From NCBI GenBank assembly GCA_903904685.1, contig CAIVDS010000064.1, positions 1 to 64,000 of the forward strand: DNA of 64,000 nt. The letters are read 5' to 3'. The position numbers and the translations under genes were made by a program. Source of the DNA: an uncultured Verrucomicrobiota bacterium (GTDB lineage: Bacteria > Verrucomicrobiota > Verrucomicrobiia > Opitutales > Opitutaceae). The notes beneath the pieces were generated by a model that saw only the letters and a program-made list of their open reading frames with translations, searched no databases and was not told the origin of the DNA. Within the stretch, counting starts at the first letter, position 1, and each line of letters opens with the position of its first letter. Shown here one piece after another: positions 9,394 through 18,831 of the stretch.

Positions 9394-9912
9394 ATGCTCT
9401 CCACCCGAATGTCCGCCCCCAACTGCAATGAAACTTGGGAGGAAACTCTCCTCCGCCGCCTACCCTACCTCGGCCATCGCAACTGGATCGTCGTAGCCGA
9501 TGCCGCCTACCCGCAGCAAACTTCGCCGGGCATTCAAACGATCCTGGCCGAAGGTGGCGTCGCCGACGCCGTGACCATTGTGCTGGAGACGGTGCGCTCT
9601 AGCTCGCACGTCCGCCCGATCATCTATCTCGACAAAGAACTTGCCGCGCTACCCGTGCGCCACGCGGCAGGCATCGAGACTGTGCGAATTCGGCTGGCCG
9701 CCGCCACCGCCGGCCTGTCCGTCCGCCAGCTCCCGCATGACGAAATCATTGCCAAACTCGATGCCGCGGGGCGAAACTTCCATGTCCTGCTGATCAAGAC
9801 GCGCGAAACTCTGCCTTACACCTCCGTATTTATCGAACTCGACTGCGGCTATTGGAGCTCCGAGGCGGAACAGGATCTGCGCACCACCATGAAATCGCCG
9901 CCCAACCTATAA
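9394..9912 (+). CDS. RbsD/FucU-family sugar mutarotase-like protein
   Basis: A 172-aa protein (167 aa if the second ATG at 9409 is used). The segment LGHRNWIVVADAAYP near residues 26-40 matches the start of RbsD/FucU proteins, which interconvert anomers of ribose or fucose before catabolism, and the C-terminal TLPYTSVFIELDCGYW resembles their closing strands. Identification is from recalled family pattern and is moderate. It is first in a run with an aldo/keto reductase (15 bp later) and a zinc alcohol dehydrogenase, and faces a divergent AraC regulator, which fits sugar metabolism. Confidence 0.65.
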   Translation: MLSTRMSAPNCNETWEETLLRRLPYLGHRNWIVVADAAYPQQTSPGIQTILAEGGVADAVTIVLETVRSSSHVRPIIYLDKELAALPVRHAAGIETVRIRLAAATAGLSVRQLPHDEIIAKLDAAGRNFHVLLIKTRETLPYTSVFIELDCGYWSSEAEQDLRTTMKSPPNL

Positions 9913-9927
9913 TTTCCCACTCCAATT

Positions 9928-10956
9928 ATGAACACGCCTGTTTCCATCTCCACCCGCGTCGATCCTTCGAGCGTCCCCTTTCGCGCTCTGCCGGACGGCG
10001 CCCGCATTCCGGTCGTCGGGCTCGGCACGTTTGGTTCCGACTCGGTCACCGGCGATCAGATCGCGGCGGCCGTCATTGATGCCGCCGACGTCGGCTACCG
10101 GCATTTTGACTGCGCCTCGGTCTACTCCAACGAACATCTCGTCGGAAAGAGTTTAACGACCATCATGAAGCAGGGCGTGGCCCGCAAAGATTTGTGGATT
10201 ACCTCCAAACTTTGGAACAACAAGCATGGTGAGGCGGAGGTCATCCCGTCATGCCGGCAGTCACTCAAAGACCTGCAGTTGGAGTATCTTGATCTCTACC
10301 TCGTCCACTGGCCGTTCCCCAATTTCCATCCGCCGGGGTGTACGGTCGATTCGCGGAGCCCGGACTCGAAGCCCTATATCCACGAGAATTTCATGCGCAC
10401 CTGGAGACAGATGGAGCGCTTGGTCGATCTCGGTCTCGTCCGTCATATCGGCACCTCCAACGTCACCATTCCCAAGCTTAAACTCATCCTCCGCGACGCT
10501 CGGATCAAACCCGCCGTCAACGAAATGGAGCTCCATCCACATTTCCAGCAGCCCGAACTCTTCCGCTTCGTGCAGGAGAACGGCATCGTCCCGATTGGCT
10601 ACAGTCCGGTCGGATCACCGGCGCGTCCGGAGCGTGATCGCACCGCCGACGACACCGTCGATATCGAAGATCCCGTTCTCATCGAAATCGCCCGGCGGCA
10701 CGGCATCCATCCAGCCACACTCTGCGTTAAATGGGCCGTGCAACGCGGCCAGATCCCCATTCCCTTTTCCACAAAACGCCGCAACTACCTGGCCAACCTG
10801 CAGGCGGCCGTCACCCCACCCCTCACCGACGCCGAAATGTCGGCCATCGCGGGCCTTGACCGCAATTGCCGTCTGATCAAGGGCCAGGTTTTTCTCTGGA
10901 AAGACAATCAGAGCTGGACCGATCTTTGGGATCTCGACGGCAAAATCGCAACTTAA
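9928..10956 (+). CDS. Aldo/keto reductase
   Basis: A 342-aa NAD(P)H-dependent oxidoreductase with the (beta/alpha)8 aldo/keto reductase pattern. Catalytic residues are visible: Asp and Tyr in HFDCASVYSNEHLVGKSL (near residues 54-71), Lys in WITSKLWNNK (near 90-99) and His in LVHWPFPNFHPPG (near 125). The ending has the cofactor-binding segment IPIPFSTKRRNYLANLQ. It lies between the RbsD/FucU-like gene and a zinc alcohol dehydrogenase, spaced 15 and 23 bp, suggesting that an aldose is reduced here and the polyol reoxidised by the next enzyme. The actual sugar is not known. Confidence 0.93.
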   Translation: MNTPVSISTRVDPSSVPFRALPDGARIPVVGLGTFGSDSVTGDQIAAAVIDAADVGYRHFDCASVYSNEHLVGKSLTTIMKQGVARKDLWITSKLWNNKHGEAEVIPSCRQSLKDLQLEYLDLYLVHWPFPNFHPPGCTVDSRSPDSKPYIHENFMRTWRQMERLVDLGLVRHIGTSNVTIPKLKLILRDARIKPAVNEMELHPHFQQPELFRFVQENGIVPIGYSPVGSPARPERDRTADDTVDIEDPVLIEIARRHGIHPATLCVKWAVQRGQIPIPFSTKRRNYLANLQAAVTPPLTDAEMSAIAGLDRNCRLIKGQVFLWKDNQSWTDLWDLDGKIAT

Positions 10957-10979
10957 CCATCACCTATCGCTCTCATCTT

Positions 10980-12068
10980 ATGAAACCCTTCGACAAAGAA
11001 ATGCTCGGGGCTCTGCTGCCCGGCAACAGTACCACCGAACTCAAGCAATTCACCGTGCCGGAGCCGGGCCATGGTGAAGTTCTGATCCGCATGAAAGCCT
11101 CGACCATCTGCGGCTCGGACATCCGCTGCATCTACCACGAGCATCTTGGCAAGGGCCCGGAAGGCTACCAGCCGGGTATGATCGCCGGTCATGAGCCCTG
11201 CGGTCAGATCGTCAAGACCGGTCCGGGCTGTCGCCGCTTCAGCAAGGGCAACCGAGTCATCGTTTATCACATCTCCGGTTGCGGCGTATGCAACGACTGC
11301 CGCCGCGGCTACATGATCTCCTGCACCAGCGAAAAATACCGTCGGGCCTACGGCTGGCAGCGTAACGGCGGCATGGCGGACTACCTGCTCGCCGAGGAAA
11401 AGGACTTGGTTCACCTGCCCGACGAACTCTCCTATGTCGACGGCGCCCAAGTCGCCTGCGGCTTCGGCACCGTCTACGAAGGCCTCGAGAAAATCGGCGT
11501 CAGCGGCAACGACGCCGTCCTGATCACGGGGCTCGGGCCCGTCGGCCTCGCCACGGCCGCCCTGTGCCGCAAACTTGGCGCGAACAAGATCATTGGCATC
11601 GATGTCATCAAGGAGCGGCTGGATCTCGCCCGCTCGCTGGGCCTGTGCGATGAAGTGCTCGCCTCCGGCGCCGACAATGTCGCCGAAGTCCGGGCGCTGA
11701 CCGGCGGCAACGGTGTCGAACGCGCCGTGGATTGCTCCGCCCATCCGGCGGCCCGCGCCACCGCCATCCGCGCCACCCGCAAATGGGGGCGCATCGTTTT
11801 CCTCGGAGAAGGCGGCAAGGTGGAATTCAATCCTTCCGGCGACATGATCCACGACCAGAAGACCCTTTACGGTTCCTGGGTGACCTCCATCTGGCGGATG
11901 GAAGAAATTGTGGAGCGCCTCGTGCGCTGGAATCTCCATCCCGCCGACCTCGTCACGCATCGTTTCCCCTTGGCCAAAGTCGCGGACGCCTACACCCTCA
12001 TGGCTTCGGGACGTTGTGGAAAAGTCGCCGTGTGTTTCGACGAGGAACTGACCGTGAGCGCTCGCTAA
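10980..12068 (+). CDS. Zinc-dependent medium-chain alcohol/polyol dehydrogenase
   Basis: A 362-aa medium-chain dehydrogenase from the ATG at 10980; the upstream open frame lies in the previous gene. Catalytic zinc ligands appear in STICGSDIRC (Cys) and IAGHEPCGQIV (His, Glu). The structural zinc cluster is CGVCNDCRRGYMISC, four cysteines near residues 100-114. The NAD-binding Rossmann motif is ITGLGPVGLATAALC. The family includes sorbitol/iditol and threonine dehydrogenases. As the last gene of the AraC-linked unit it probably oxidises a polyol or deoxy-sugar intermediate made by the neighbouring reductase. Confidence 0.93.
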   Translation: MKPFDKEMLGALLPGNSTTELKQFTVPEPGHGEVLIRMKASTICGSDIRCIYHEHLGKGPEGYQPGMIAGHEPCGQIVKTGPGCRRFSKGNRVIVYHISGCGVCNDCRRGYMISCTSEKYRRAYGWQRNGGMADYLLAEEKDLVHLPDELSYVDGAQVACGFGTVYEGLEKIGVSGNDAVLITGLGPVGLATAALCRKLGANKIIGIDVIKERLDLARSLGLCDEVLASGADNVAEVRALTGGNGVERAVDCSAHPAARATAIRATRKWGRIVFLGEGGKVEFNPSGDMIHDQKTLYGSWVTSIWRMEEIVERLVRWNLHPADLVTHRFPLAKVADAYTLMASGRCGKVAVCFDEELTVSAR

Positions 12069-12304
12069 CACGCAATTTCGCCAGCCACCACCAGCCTACG
12101 GCTGGTTCTGCTCAAGTTTCGCTAATCCATCAGTCTGTCTCGAAGGCACCGCCAGCCGTGCTAAGAAACCTGCGAACGGTGCAATTCATATTCTGAGACT
12201 GTTGATCCGGTATTCCGAGAGCAGTCCGCGCACCTTCACGCTTCAACAGGGACTGCACAATCAGCCAGTATGAGCCCATAACCAGCCCCAAAGAGCCGGC
12301 AAAG
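12069..12304. other. Intergenic stretch with one hairpin
   Basis: No convincing gene is seen. A perfect 7-bp stem with 3-nt loop, ACCAGCC/GGCTGGT at 12090-12106, lies 22 bp after the dehydrogenase stop. It lacks a proper T-run, so it is only a possible terminator. Confidence 0.4.
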
Positions 12305-12390
12305 TGGTGGTGGAAGCCGGAGTCGAACCAGCGAACGCGTGAGCGGGAGGATTTACAGTCCCCATCCTTTGGCCACTTGGATATTCCACC
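12305..12390 (-). tRNA. tRNA-Tyr (GTA)
   Basis: Read on the minus strand, the 86-nt sequence begins GGTGGAA (acceptor) and ends TTCCACC-A-CCA, giving a perfect 7-bp acceptor stem with encoded CCA. The anticodon loop reads CTGTAAA (anticodon GTA, at 12354-12356). A long variable arm follows (CCCGCTCACGCGTTCGC region), as expected of a class II tRNA-Tyr, and the T-arm contains GGTTCGACTCC. Confidence 0.95.
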
Positions 12391-12517
12391 AAAACACAGA
12401 AGGGACAAAAAGGCGTTTCCGTGTGGCGAGTTCAAGTCCCAATTTGGGTAATTTCAGTTTACCCGTGCGACTTGCTTAACGCGTTACCCGATCCATTGTA
12501 ACCCACCGACACCCCGC

Positions 12518-13954
12518 ATGACCGCAGAAATCACCGAAGCCGTCAGCACTCATATTCTTTCCCACTTCCTGACCGTGGGTGGATTCGTGTTGGCCGTCTT
12601 CGCCATCGCCCGGCTCGTCGGTGAAAAACGCCAGCCCAGCAACACTCTCGCCTGGTTGCTGGGCATCGTGCTCGTGCCCTACATCGGTGTGCCTCTTTAC
12701 CTGCTGATGGGAGGGCGCAAGATTCGGCGACTCGCCGCCAGCAAGCGCAGTGCCTCCCTTAATCTCCCCGGCATGCGTGCGGTCTCGGCCACGACCGCGG
12801 CGCTCCCGACGGTCCACGCCATTTCAAGCATGGGCGGAAGCCCGCCGGTTGGCGGCAACGCCCTGCGGCTGATCACCACGGGCGAACAAGCTTACACCGA
12901 ACTGGAGACGGCCATTCTCGACGCACGCCACTCCATCCACATCACGACGTTCATCCTCAGCCGGGACGACACCGGCCGGCGCATCGTGCAACTCCTTGCC
13001 AAGCGGGCGCGCGAGGGAGTGAAAGTGCGCCTGCTGCTCGACTCGCTCGGCTGCTTTATGTCCAGCCGAGGATTCGTTGATCCCATCCGCAAGGCGGGAG
13101 GCGAAGTCGTCAAGTTCATGCCGGTGGTTCCGCTGTCGAGCCGTGGTTCCGCCAATCTGCGCAATCACCGTAAAATCGCGATCTTCGACCAGCACACTGC
13201 CATCATCGGCGGCCATAATATCGCCCGCGAATACATGGGGCAGCAGTTTTGGAAAAAACGCTGGAAGGATTTTGGTGCTGTGATCAACGGCCCGGGAGCC
13301 GCGATGCTCAACCAAGTGTTTCTTGCCGACTGGAGTTTTGCCAGCAAGCAGGCCATCGCAACGCTCCAGACGGAATTCGACCCCGCCTCCCTCCGGGCCA
13401 AAGGCGAAGGCGAACTGCAAATCGTCGCCAGCGGACCGGACGTGGCCGGCGACCCGCTTTACGAGGGCATCGTCTCGATGATTCAGGAAGCGGAGCAAAG
13501 CATCTGGATCGTCACGCCTTATTTTATTCCCGACGAGGTGCTGCTGCGCTCGCTCATCGTCAAAGCGCGCGCCGGCAAAGATGTGACCCTAATCCTCCCG
13601 GCGCACTCCAACCATCCGGTCGCCGACTACGCCCGCCGCCATTTCGTGCGTCTGCTCAGGCAGGCCGGCGCCCGCGTGCTGCTTTACAACAAGGGCATGA
13701 TGCACTCGAAAGCGATCATCGTGGACGACCGCATGGCCTTGTTCGGCTCCGCCAATCTCGACTTGCGCAGCCTGTTCGTGAATTTCGAGATCGGCGTGGT
13801 TGTCTACTCGGCGGCAGATATCCAGGCCATGCGCATCTGGGCTGATGAACTTTTGCGCGAATGCGTCGCCCCAAAACCAGAGAAACCGCGCCGTCACCGC
13901 CTGCTCGGCAACCTCGCCGAAGACCTCAGCCGCCTGCTCGCGCCGCTGCTGTGA
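12518..13954 (+). CDS. cls: Cardiolipin synthase (PLD superfamily)
   Basis: A 478-aa membrane enzyme that makes cardiolipin from phosphatidylglycerol. Two N-terminal membrane helices (residues about 15-65, LGIVLVPYIGVPLYLLMGGR) precede two phospholipase D domains. Both HKD motifs are present: NHRKIAIFDQHTAIIGG near residue 216 and MHSKAIIVDDRMALFGSAN near residue 395. Length and order match bacterial Cls. It stands alone, downstream of the opposite-strand tRNA-Tyr and convergent with the exporter genes; only 18 bp separate its stop from the stop of the MacB-like permease gene. Confidence 0.94.
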   Translation: MTAEITEAVSTHILSHFLTVGGFVLAVFAIARLVGEKRQPSNTLAWLLGIVLVPYIGVPLYLLMGGRKIRRLAASKRSASLNLPGMRAVSATTAALPTVHAISSMGGSPPVGGNALRLITTGEQAYTELETAILDARHSIHITTFILSRDDTGRRIVQLLAKRAREGVKVRLLLDSLGCFMSSRGFVDPIRKAGGEVVKFMPVVPLSSRGSANLRNHRKIAIFDQHTAIIGGHNIAREYMGQQFWKKRWKDFGAVINGPGAAMLNQVFLADWSFASKQAIATLQTEFDPASLRAKGEGELQIVASGPDVAGDPLYEGIVSMIQEAEQSIWIVTPYFIPDEVLLRSLIVKARAGKDVTLILPAHSNHPVADYARRHFVRLLRQAGARVLLYNKGMMHSKAIIVDDRMALFGSANLDLRSLFVNFEIGVVVYSAADIQAMRIWADELLRECVAPKPEKPRRHRLLGNLAEDLSRLLAPLL

Positions 13955-13972
13955 GGTCGACACGGAAGCGCC

Positions 13973-15199
13973 TTACTCGTAGCGCAACGCCTCGATGGGA
14001 TCGAGTTTCGACGCCTGCAACGCCGGATACAATCCGGCCAGCACGCCTACGCCCACGCTGAACGCAAACCCCAACACGAACGCCGACCCCGACAACACCG
14101 GTTGGCGACCCGGCGGCAACAGTTCCTGAAGCGCCGTGATCGCCCCCACCGCCACGCCTACGCCCAGCACACCGCCCAGCATACTCAACGCCACCGCCTC
14201 GGCGATAAACTGGCTGAAAATATTGCGCCCGGTGGCGCCGAGCGCCTTGCGGATACCTATCTCACGCACGCGCTCGTTAATCGACGCAAGCATCAGATTC
14301 ATGATACCAATGCCGCTCACGAGCAGTGAAATCCCAGCGATGCCGCCGCCAAAATAAACGAAGTTCGCCCGTGTCTGCGCAAACGAGTCGAGCTGTTCCT
14401 CGTTGCTTAAGACCTCGAAGTCATCAACCAGTCGATGCTGGCTCGCGAGGACGTTTTCGATCGTGTCCATGGTCGCCCCTAGGCGGTCCACCTCGGTCGT
14501 GCGCACGTTGAGCCAAGTGAGCTGGCGGTTACCGTTAATCTTGGCGAGCGCCGTCGTGACCGGTATGAAAGCGATTCGATTTTTGAAATCGAGCCAGTTG
14601 TAATCGCCGTAAAGGCTCTCGTAATGTTTCAGCACGCCGATGACGCGAAACGGCCGGCCATTAAGCTCGACGAACTCGCCCAGCACCGGAGCGTCGGGGT
14701 CGAACAGGTTTTTGACCGCATCGGTGCCGAGGATGATAACATCGGCACTGTCGCGGATTTCCAAATCGGAAAACGCACGCCCTTTCGCGATCTCGTAGCG
14801 GTTGGCCGCGAGAATGTCATTCTTCACCCCCTGCACACGCCGGTAGTAATCCTTGCCGCGACGCTTCAGCTCGACCTTAAGGTCAACCTCAGGAGAAACG
14901 TTGACGTCATCGGGCAGGGCACGGCGCAGAGCACGCTCGTCGTCCAGCGCGTAACCGGAAGACAGGGCGACGAAAGGCTCGCGGACCTTGCCCACGCGCT
15001 TGGCCTGGCCTGATATTTTTTCGAGTCCGCCTTTTTCCGCCAGACTGATTTTCCACGACTGGAAAAAACCCTCCATGAACCCGGTTGTGAGCACGAGCGA
15101 CATCACGCCAAGAAGAACGCATAGCACGGTGAGGAACGAGCGGAGCTTGTGCGCCCATATCTCGCCCAGACCGTTGAGGATGCCGGAGAAGAGGTTCAT
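13973..15199 (-). CDS. MacB/FtsX-type ABC transporter permease
   Basis: A 408-aa permease of the MacB type: one N-terminal membrane helix (FLTVLCVLLGVMSLVLTTGF), a large periplasmic domain (about residues 50-280), then three membrane helices with the family segment GIGIMNLMLASINERVREIG and the ending KLDPIEALRYE. Such proteins do not form a pore but transmit motion to drive tripartite efflux or lipoprotein extraction. Its ATG overlaps the stop of the ATPase gene by 4 bases (15196-15199). With the ATPase and the adaptor it forms a three-gene exporter; no TolC-like gene is nearby. Confidence 0.93.
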   Translation of the reverse strand: MNLFSGILNGLGEIWAHKLRSFLTVLCVLLGVMSLVLTTGFMEGFFQSWKISLAEKGGLEKISGQAKRVGKVREPFVALSSGYALDDERALRRALPDDVNVSPEVDLKVELKRRGKDYYRRVQGVKNDILAANRYEIAKGRAFSDLEIRDSADVIILGTDAVKNLFDPDAPVLGEFVELNGRPFRVIGVLKHYESLYGDYNWLDFKNRIAFIPVTTALAKINGNRQLTWLNVRTTEVDRLGATMDTIENVLASQHRLVDDFEVLSNEEQLDSFAQTRANFVYFGGGIAGISLLVSGIGIMNLMLASINERVREIGIRKALGATGRNIFSQFIAEAVALSMLGGVLGVGVAVGAITALQELLPPGRQPVLSGSAFVLGFAFSVGVGVLAGLYPALQASKLDPIEALRYE

Positions 15200-15882
15200 G
15201 CGTCGCGGATGATGCGTCCGTCCATGACATGAATCTGACGGCGCGAGCGGGCGGCGACATTGGCGTCGTGCGTCACCAGCACGATGGTGCGGCCCTGGCG
15301 GTTGAGTTCGGTAAAAAGGTCGAGAATCGTGCCGGCGGTGCGGCTGTCGAGGTTGCCCGTGGGCTCATCAGCGAGAAGGATGCGCGGCTCGTTAACGAGC
15401 GCGCGCGCGATGGCCACGCGCTGACGCTGGCCGCCCGAAAGCTGTCCGGGGCGGTGATCGGCGCGGGGCATCATGTCCACGAGTTCAAGGGCGCGATCAA
15501 CGCGCGCCGCCGCATTGATCGGCGGCACGGGGTGGTAGGTAAGCGGCAGGCGGGTATTCGCGCGCACATCCATGCGCGGAAGGAGATTGAAGGCCTGAAA
15601 AACAAAGCCAATTTTCTCCGCCCGGATGCAGGCGCGCTGATCGGGACTGATGGACGCCAGCGGCCGGCCCTCGAAAAAGATTTCCCCCTCGGTAGGCGAA
15701 TCTAAAAAGCCGACCAGGTGCATGAGTGTGGACTTGCCCGAGCCCGACGGGCCGAGGATGGAGACAAACTCTCCCTCGCGAATGGTGAAGCTCGCGTCCA
15801 CGAGCGCGTCCACGACACTGTCACCCATCGGGTAGCGCTTGGCGACCCGTTCAAACCGCACGACCTCGGGGGCGTCGCTCAT
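15196..15882 (-). CDS. ABC transporter ATP-binding protein (LolD/MacB-type)
   Basis: A 228-aa ATPase with Walker A GPSGSGKST (near residue 41), Q-loop region FVFQAFNLLPRMD, signature LSGGQRQRVAIARAL, Walker B ILLADEPTGNLD and the H-loop VTHD. The spacing is that of the LolD/MacB/FtsE subfamily. It overlaps both neighbours by 4 bases: start with the adaptor's stop (15879-15882) and stop with the permease's start, so all three are probably translated as one unit and supply energy for the same exporter. Confidence 0.95.
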   Translation of the reverse strand: MSDAPEVVRFERVAKRYPMGDSVVDALVDASFTIREGEFVSILGPSGSGKSTLMHLVGFLDSPTEGEIFFEGRPLASISPDQRACIRAEKIGFVFQAFNLLPRMDVRANTRLPLTYHPVPPINAAARVDRALELVDMMPRADHRPGQLSGGQRQRVAIARALVNEPRILLADEPTGNLDSRTAGTILDLFTELNRQGRTIVLVTHDANVAARSRRQIHVMDGRIIRDA

Positions 15883-17048
15883 GAGTCGCGGTCGGTCTTG
15901 GCCGGCGGTGTCTTGCGGCGTTCGGACGCCGGTTTCTGCAGGGAAATCTCCTCGCCGGCAGCGAGCCCTTCCTTGATCTCGACATGATCGGTCGAGCGCA
16001 CTCCGGTCACAATCTTGCGACGCACGGGTTCACCGGCGGGCTGGCGGACAAAGACATACGCCTCTTCCTTTTCAAAATCATAAAAAACGGCGGCTACCGC
16101 GACCGACAATGCCTGATGCGCGACTCCAGTCTCAACCCCCAAGCGTGCGGTCATGCCCGGACGGATGCGCGGTCCGGCCTGTTCGACGGCGATCTGCACG
16201 GGAAATTCGTGGGTGGTGCTGCTACCGCCGCCTCCAACACCACCCTGACCACCTGAACCGCCGCCTCCCTGAGCATTGCGGCCGGCGGCTGGCGAGATGA
16301 AGGTGATGTGGCCGGCGGCCTTGAGGTCGCGCATCGATTCGAAGGTGATGTCAACCGGCATGCCAATGGTCAGTGCGATGACATCGATCTCGTTGATATT
16401 CGCCTCGACCCGCAGGCGAGAGAGATCGGCAAGCTCGAGCAGGGTATTGCCGTCACGACCGCTCTCAGCGCCGGTCACAACCATGCCCGGCCGGGCGGCA
16501 ACGCTCAGGATCGTGCCTGCATAGGGCGCGGCGATGGTCGTCTTTTTAAGACTGTCCTCCAACACGCGCATCTGTGCGCCCTGCACATCAAGATCGTTCT
16601 TGGAGATAAGGTAAGCGGTCTGCGCAGTCTCCAGGTCCTTGGCGTTGAAAAACTCTCGTTTTGCAAGGGTGGTTGCGCGCTCTAAATCCTGACGCGCACT
16701 CTCCACGCGCAACCGGGCCGATGCGATGGCAAGTTGCGCGCTGTCGATCTGCGCACGCAGGGGACCAAGGTCGAGTTCGACGAGCACCTGACCGGCCGTG
16801 ACGACGTCCCCCGCATTGACGCGCACGACAGCAATGCGTCCGTTGACCTCGGATTTGATCTCGGTCGAGAGCACCGGAGTGATCGTGCCATTGACGGTGA
16901 GTACCTGACGCAGATCACGAAGCTGCGGCTTGGCGTAGGTGTAAACCAATTTAGCCGCGTCCCCCGCGTCCCGGCTTTGACGGACAGACCACGTGATCCC
17001 CGCCACAAGCAAGCCAAGGGCAAGGAGAATGAAAAGGGTACGTTTCAT
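15879..17048 (-). CDS. MacA-like periplasmic adaptor (membrane fusion protein)
   Basis: A 389-aa protein from the ATG at 17048 (MKRTLFILLALGLLVAG), with an N-terminal membrane anchor. The order is that of MacA/HlyD adaptors: lipoyl half-motif (INGRIAVVRVNAGDVVTAGQ), a coiled-coil hairpin (about residues 95-160), second lipoyl half (TIAAPYAGTILSVAARPGMV) and beta-barrel. A glycine-rich insert (GGGGSGGQGGVGGGGSS, near residues 268-284) interrupts the barrel region and is unusual. First gene of the exporter operon; likely bridges the permease to an outer-membrane channel. Substrate unknown. Confidence 0.92.
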   Translation of the reverse strand: MKRTLFILLALGLLVAGITWSVRQSRDAGDAAKLVYTYAKPQLRDLRQVLTVNGTITPVLSTEIKSEVNGRIAVVRVNAGDVVTAGQVLVELDLGPLRAQIDSAQLAIASARLRVESARQDLERATTLAKREFFNAKDLETAQTAYLISKNDLDVQGAQMRVLEDSLKKTTIAAPYAGTILSVAARPGMVVTGAESGRDGNTLLELADLSRLRVEANINEIDVIALTIGMPVDITFESMRDLKAAGHITFISPAAGRNAQGGGGSGGQGGVGGGGSSTTHEFPVQIAVEQAGPRIRPGMTARLGVETGVAHQALSVAVAAVFYDFEKEEAYVFVRQPAGEPVRRKIVTGVRSTDHVEIKEGLAAGEEISLQKPASERRKTPPAKTDRDS

Positions 17049-17130
17049 GGACACATAACCACAGCACATGTGTTACCGCGCTCCAAGGAAAACTCCGTAA
17101 ATACCACCAAACGCTCCGACCAACCAGCGC

Positions 17131-18693
17131 TCAGCCTTGCAGCAACTTGTAGTTGACCGCATCGGTGAGCGCTTCCCATGAAGCATCGATCACGTTGTCG
17201 CTAACGCCCACCGTGCCCCAGATGGATTTTCCATCACCCGACTCGATAAAGACACGTGTGCGGGCATTGGCGCCGGCCCGGCTGTCGAGGATGCGCACCT
17301 TGTAATCGCGAAGCTGCAGCTCCTGAAGCTGCGGATAAACGTTTTCAAGGGCGAGGCGCAGGGCCTTGTCGAGCGCGCCCACCGGCCCCGTGCATTCGGC
17401 GACGGTGTGGATCGGCTGGCCGTTGACCTTGAGCTTCACCGTGGCCTCGGCGAGCAACTCGCCGGCGCGACGTTCGACCGCCACCCGGTATCCTTCCACC
17501 TCGAAAAATGTCTTCGCCTGACCGAGTGCGCGGGCGATGAGAAGTTTGAGAGACGCATCGGCCGCCTCGAACTCGTAGCCGCGAAACTCAAGATCCTTCA
17601 ATTCGTCGATGAGCGTTTTCATCGCCGGGTCTTTCTCGTCGAGCGCAAAGCCGAGTTCCTTCGCCTTCATCGCGATACTGGAACGGCCGGCCATGTCGGA
17701 AACAAGCACGCGGGTGTGGTTGCCCACCAGCGCCGGATCGATGTGCTCGTAGGACGACTTCACCTTCTGCGCCGCGTTGGCGTGCAAGCCGCCTTTATGC
17801 GCAAAAGCCGAGGCTCCGATATAGGGCGCCTTGGTGTCGGGTTTGAGGTTCGCGAGTTCGTCAAAATAGAGCGACAGGTCGCGGAGCTGGTCGAGGTTCG
17901 CCGCACAGCGCGCCGTGCGATGCATCTTTAGGAAAAGGCTCGGCAGGATGGTGAAGAGATTGGCGTTGCCCGTGCGCTCGCCGTAGCCGTTGGCCGTGCC
18001 TTGCACGAGCGTCGCGCCGGCTCCGATGCCGGCGAGGGATAGAGCCACGCCGAGGCCGCTGTCGTTGTGGCAATGCACACCGACTTTGTCGGCGCCGAAC
18101 TCTTTCACAACCCGAGCAACGATGGTCCTGAAGTCATCGACAAGCGTGCCGCCGTTGGTATCGCACAGCGAAAGATTCGTCACCCCGCCCTTGATCGCGG
18201 CCGCAAGCGTGCGCATGGCGTAATCGGAATCGGCGCGGTAGCCGTCAAAAAAATGCTCCGCATCGTAGATCACCTCGCGGCCCTGGGCGGTGAGATAGCG
18301 GGCGGAGTCCTCGATCATCGCCAGATTTTCTTCCAGCGTGGTGCGGATGATCTCTGTGACGTGGAGTGTCCACGTTTTTCCAACGATGGTCGTGACCGGC
18401 ATGCCGCTGTCGAGAAGCGTCTTTATCTGGGCGTCTTCGGAAGCTTTGACCCCGGCGCGGCGGGTGGAACCGAACGCCGCCAACTTGGCGTGCTTAAGAC
18501 GGAGTTTTTGCGCCTCCTGAAAATAGGTGATGTCGCGGGGATTGGAGCCGGGGAAACCACCTTCGATATAATCCACGCCAAACTGGTCGAGCTTCTCGGT
18601 AATGAGGAGTTTATCGGTGACTGAAAAGCTGATGCCTTCGCCCTGAGTGCCGTCGCGCAGGGTGGTGTCGTAGATTTTTACCGAGTTGCTCAT
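17131..18693 (-). CDS. cimA: Citramalate synthase
   Basis: A 520-aa enzyme from the ATG at 18693 (MSNSVKIYDTTLRDG); an open frame upstream is a non-homologous extension. It condenses pyruvate with acetyl-CoA, giving (R)-citramalate for threonine-independent isoleucine synthesis. The HMGL-like TIM barrel carries the metal/substrate motif DTTLRDGTQGEG at the N-terminus, VGVHCHNDSGLGVA with the metal-binding His pair, and GNANLFTILPSL. The C-terminal part (about residues 390-515) is the LeuA allosteric dimer domain. The length and DGTQGEG favour CimA (long type) over 2-isopropylmalate synthase. Monocistronic, divergent from the cupin gene. Confidence 0.92.
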   Translation of the reverse strand: MSNSVKIYDTTLRDGTQGEGISFSVTDKLLITEKLDQFGVDYIEGGFPGSNPRDITYFQEAQKLRLKHAKLAAFGSTRRAGVKASEDAQIKTLLDSGMPVTTIVGKTWTLHVTEIIRTTLEENLAMIEDSARYLTAQGREVIYDAEHFFDGYRADSDYAMRTLAAAIKGGVTNLSLCDTNGGTLVDDFRTIVARVVKEFGADKVGVHCHNDSGLGVALSLAGIGAGATLVQGTANGYGERTGNANLFTILPSLFLKMHRTARCAANLDQLRDLSLYFDELANLKPDTKAPYIGASAFAHKGGLHANAAQKVKSSYEHIDPALVGNHTRVLVSDMAGRSSIAMKAKELGFALDEKDPAMKTLIDELKDLEFRGYEFEAADASLKLLIARALGQAKTFFEVEGYRVAVERRAGELLAEATVKLKVNGQPIHTVAECTGPVGALDKALRLALENVYPQLQELQLRDYKVRILDSRAGANARTRVFIESGDGKSIWGTVGVSDNVIDASWEALTDAVNYKLLQG

Positions 18694-18831
18694 GGAAGGG
18701 CAGAAGTTTGCGCGTCCGGCATCCGCTGGCAAGCGGGGGTTTGCGATTCCTTGGTTCTTGGCGAAACGCGCCCGCCGCCGGTTCCACAACCTCCAATCAA
18801 GGCACCGATAAGTTCTGGCCTCAAGCCGACT

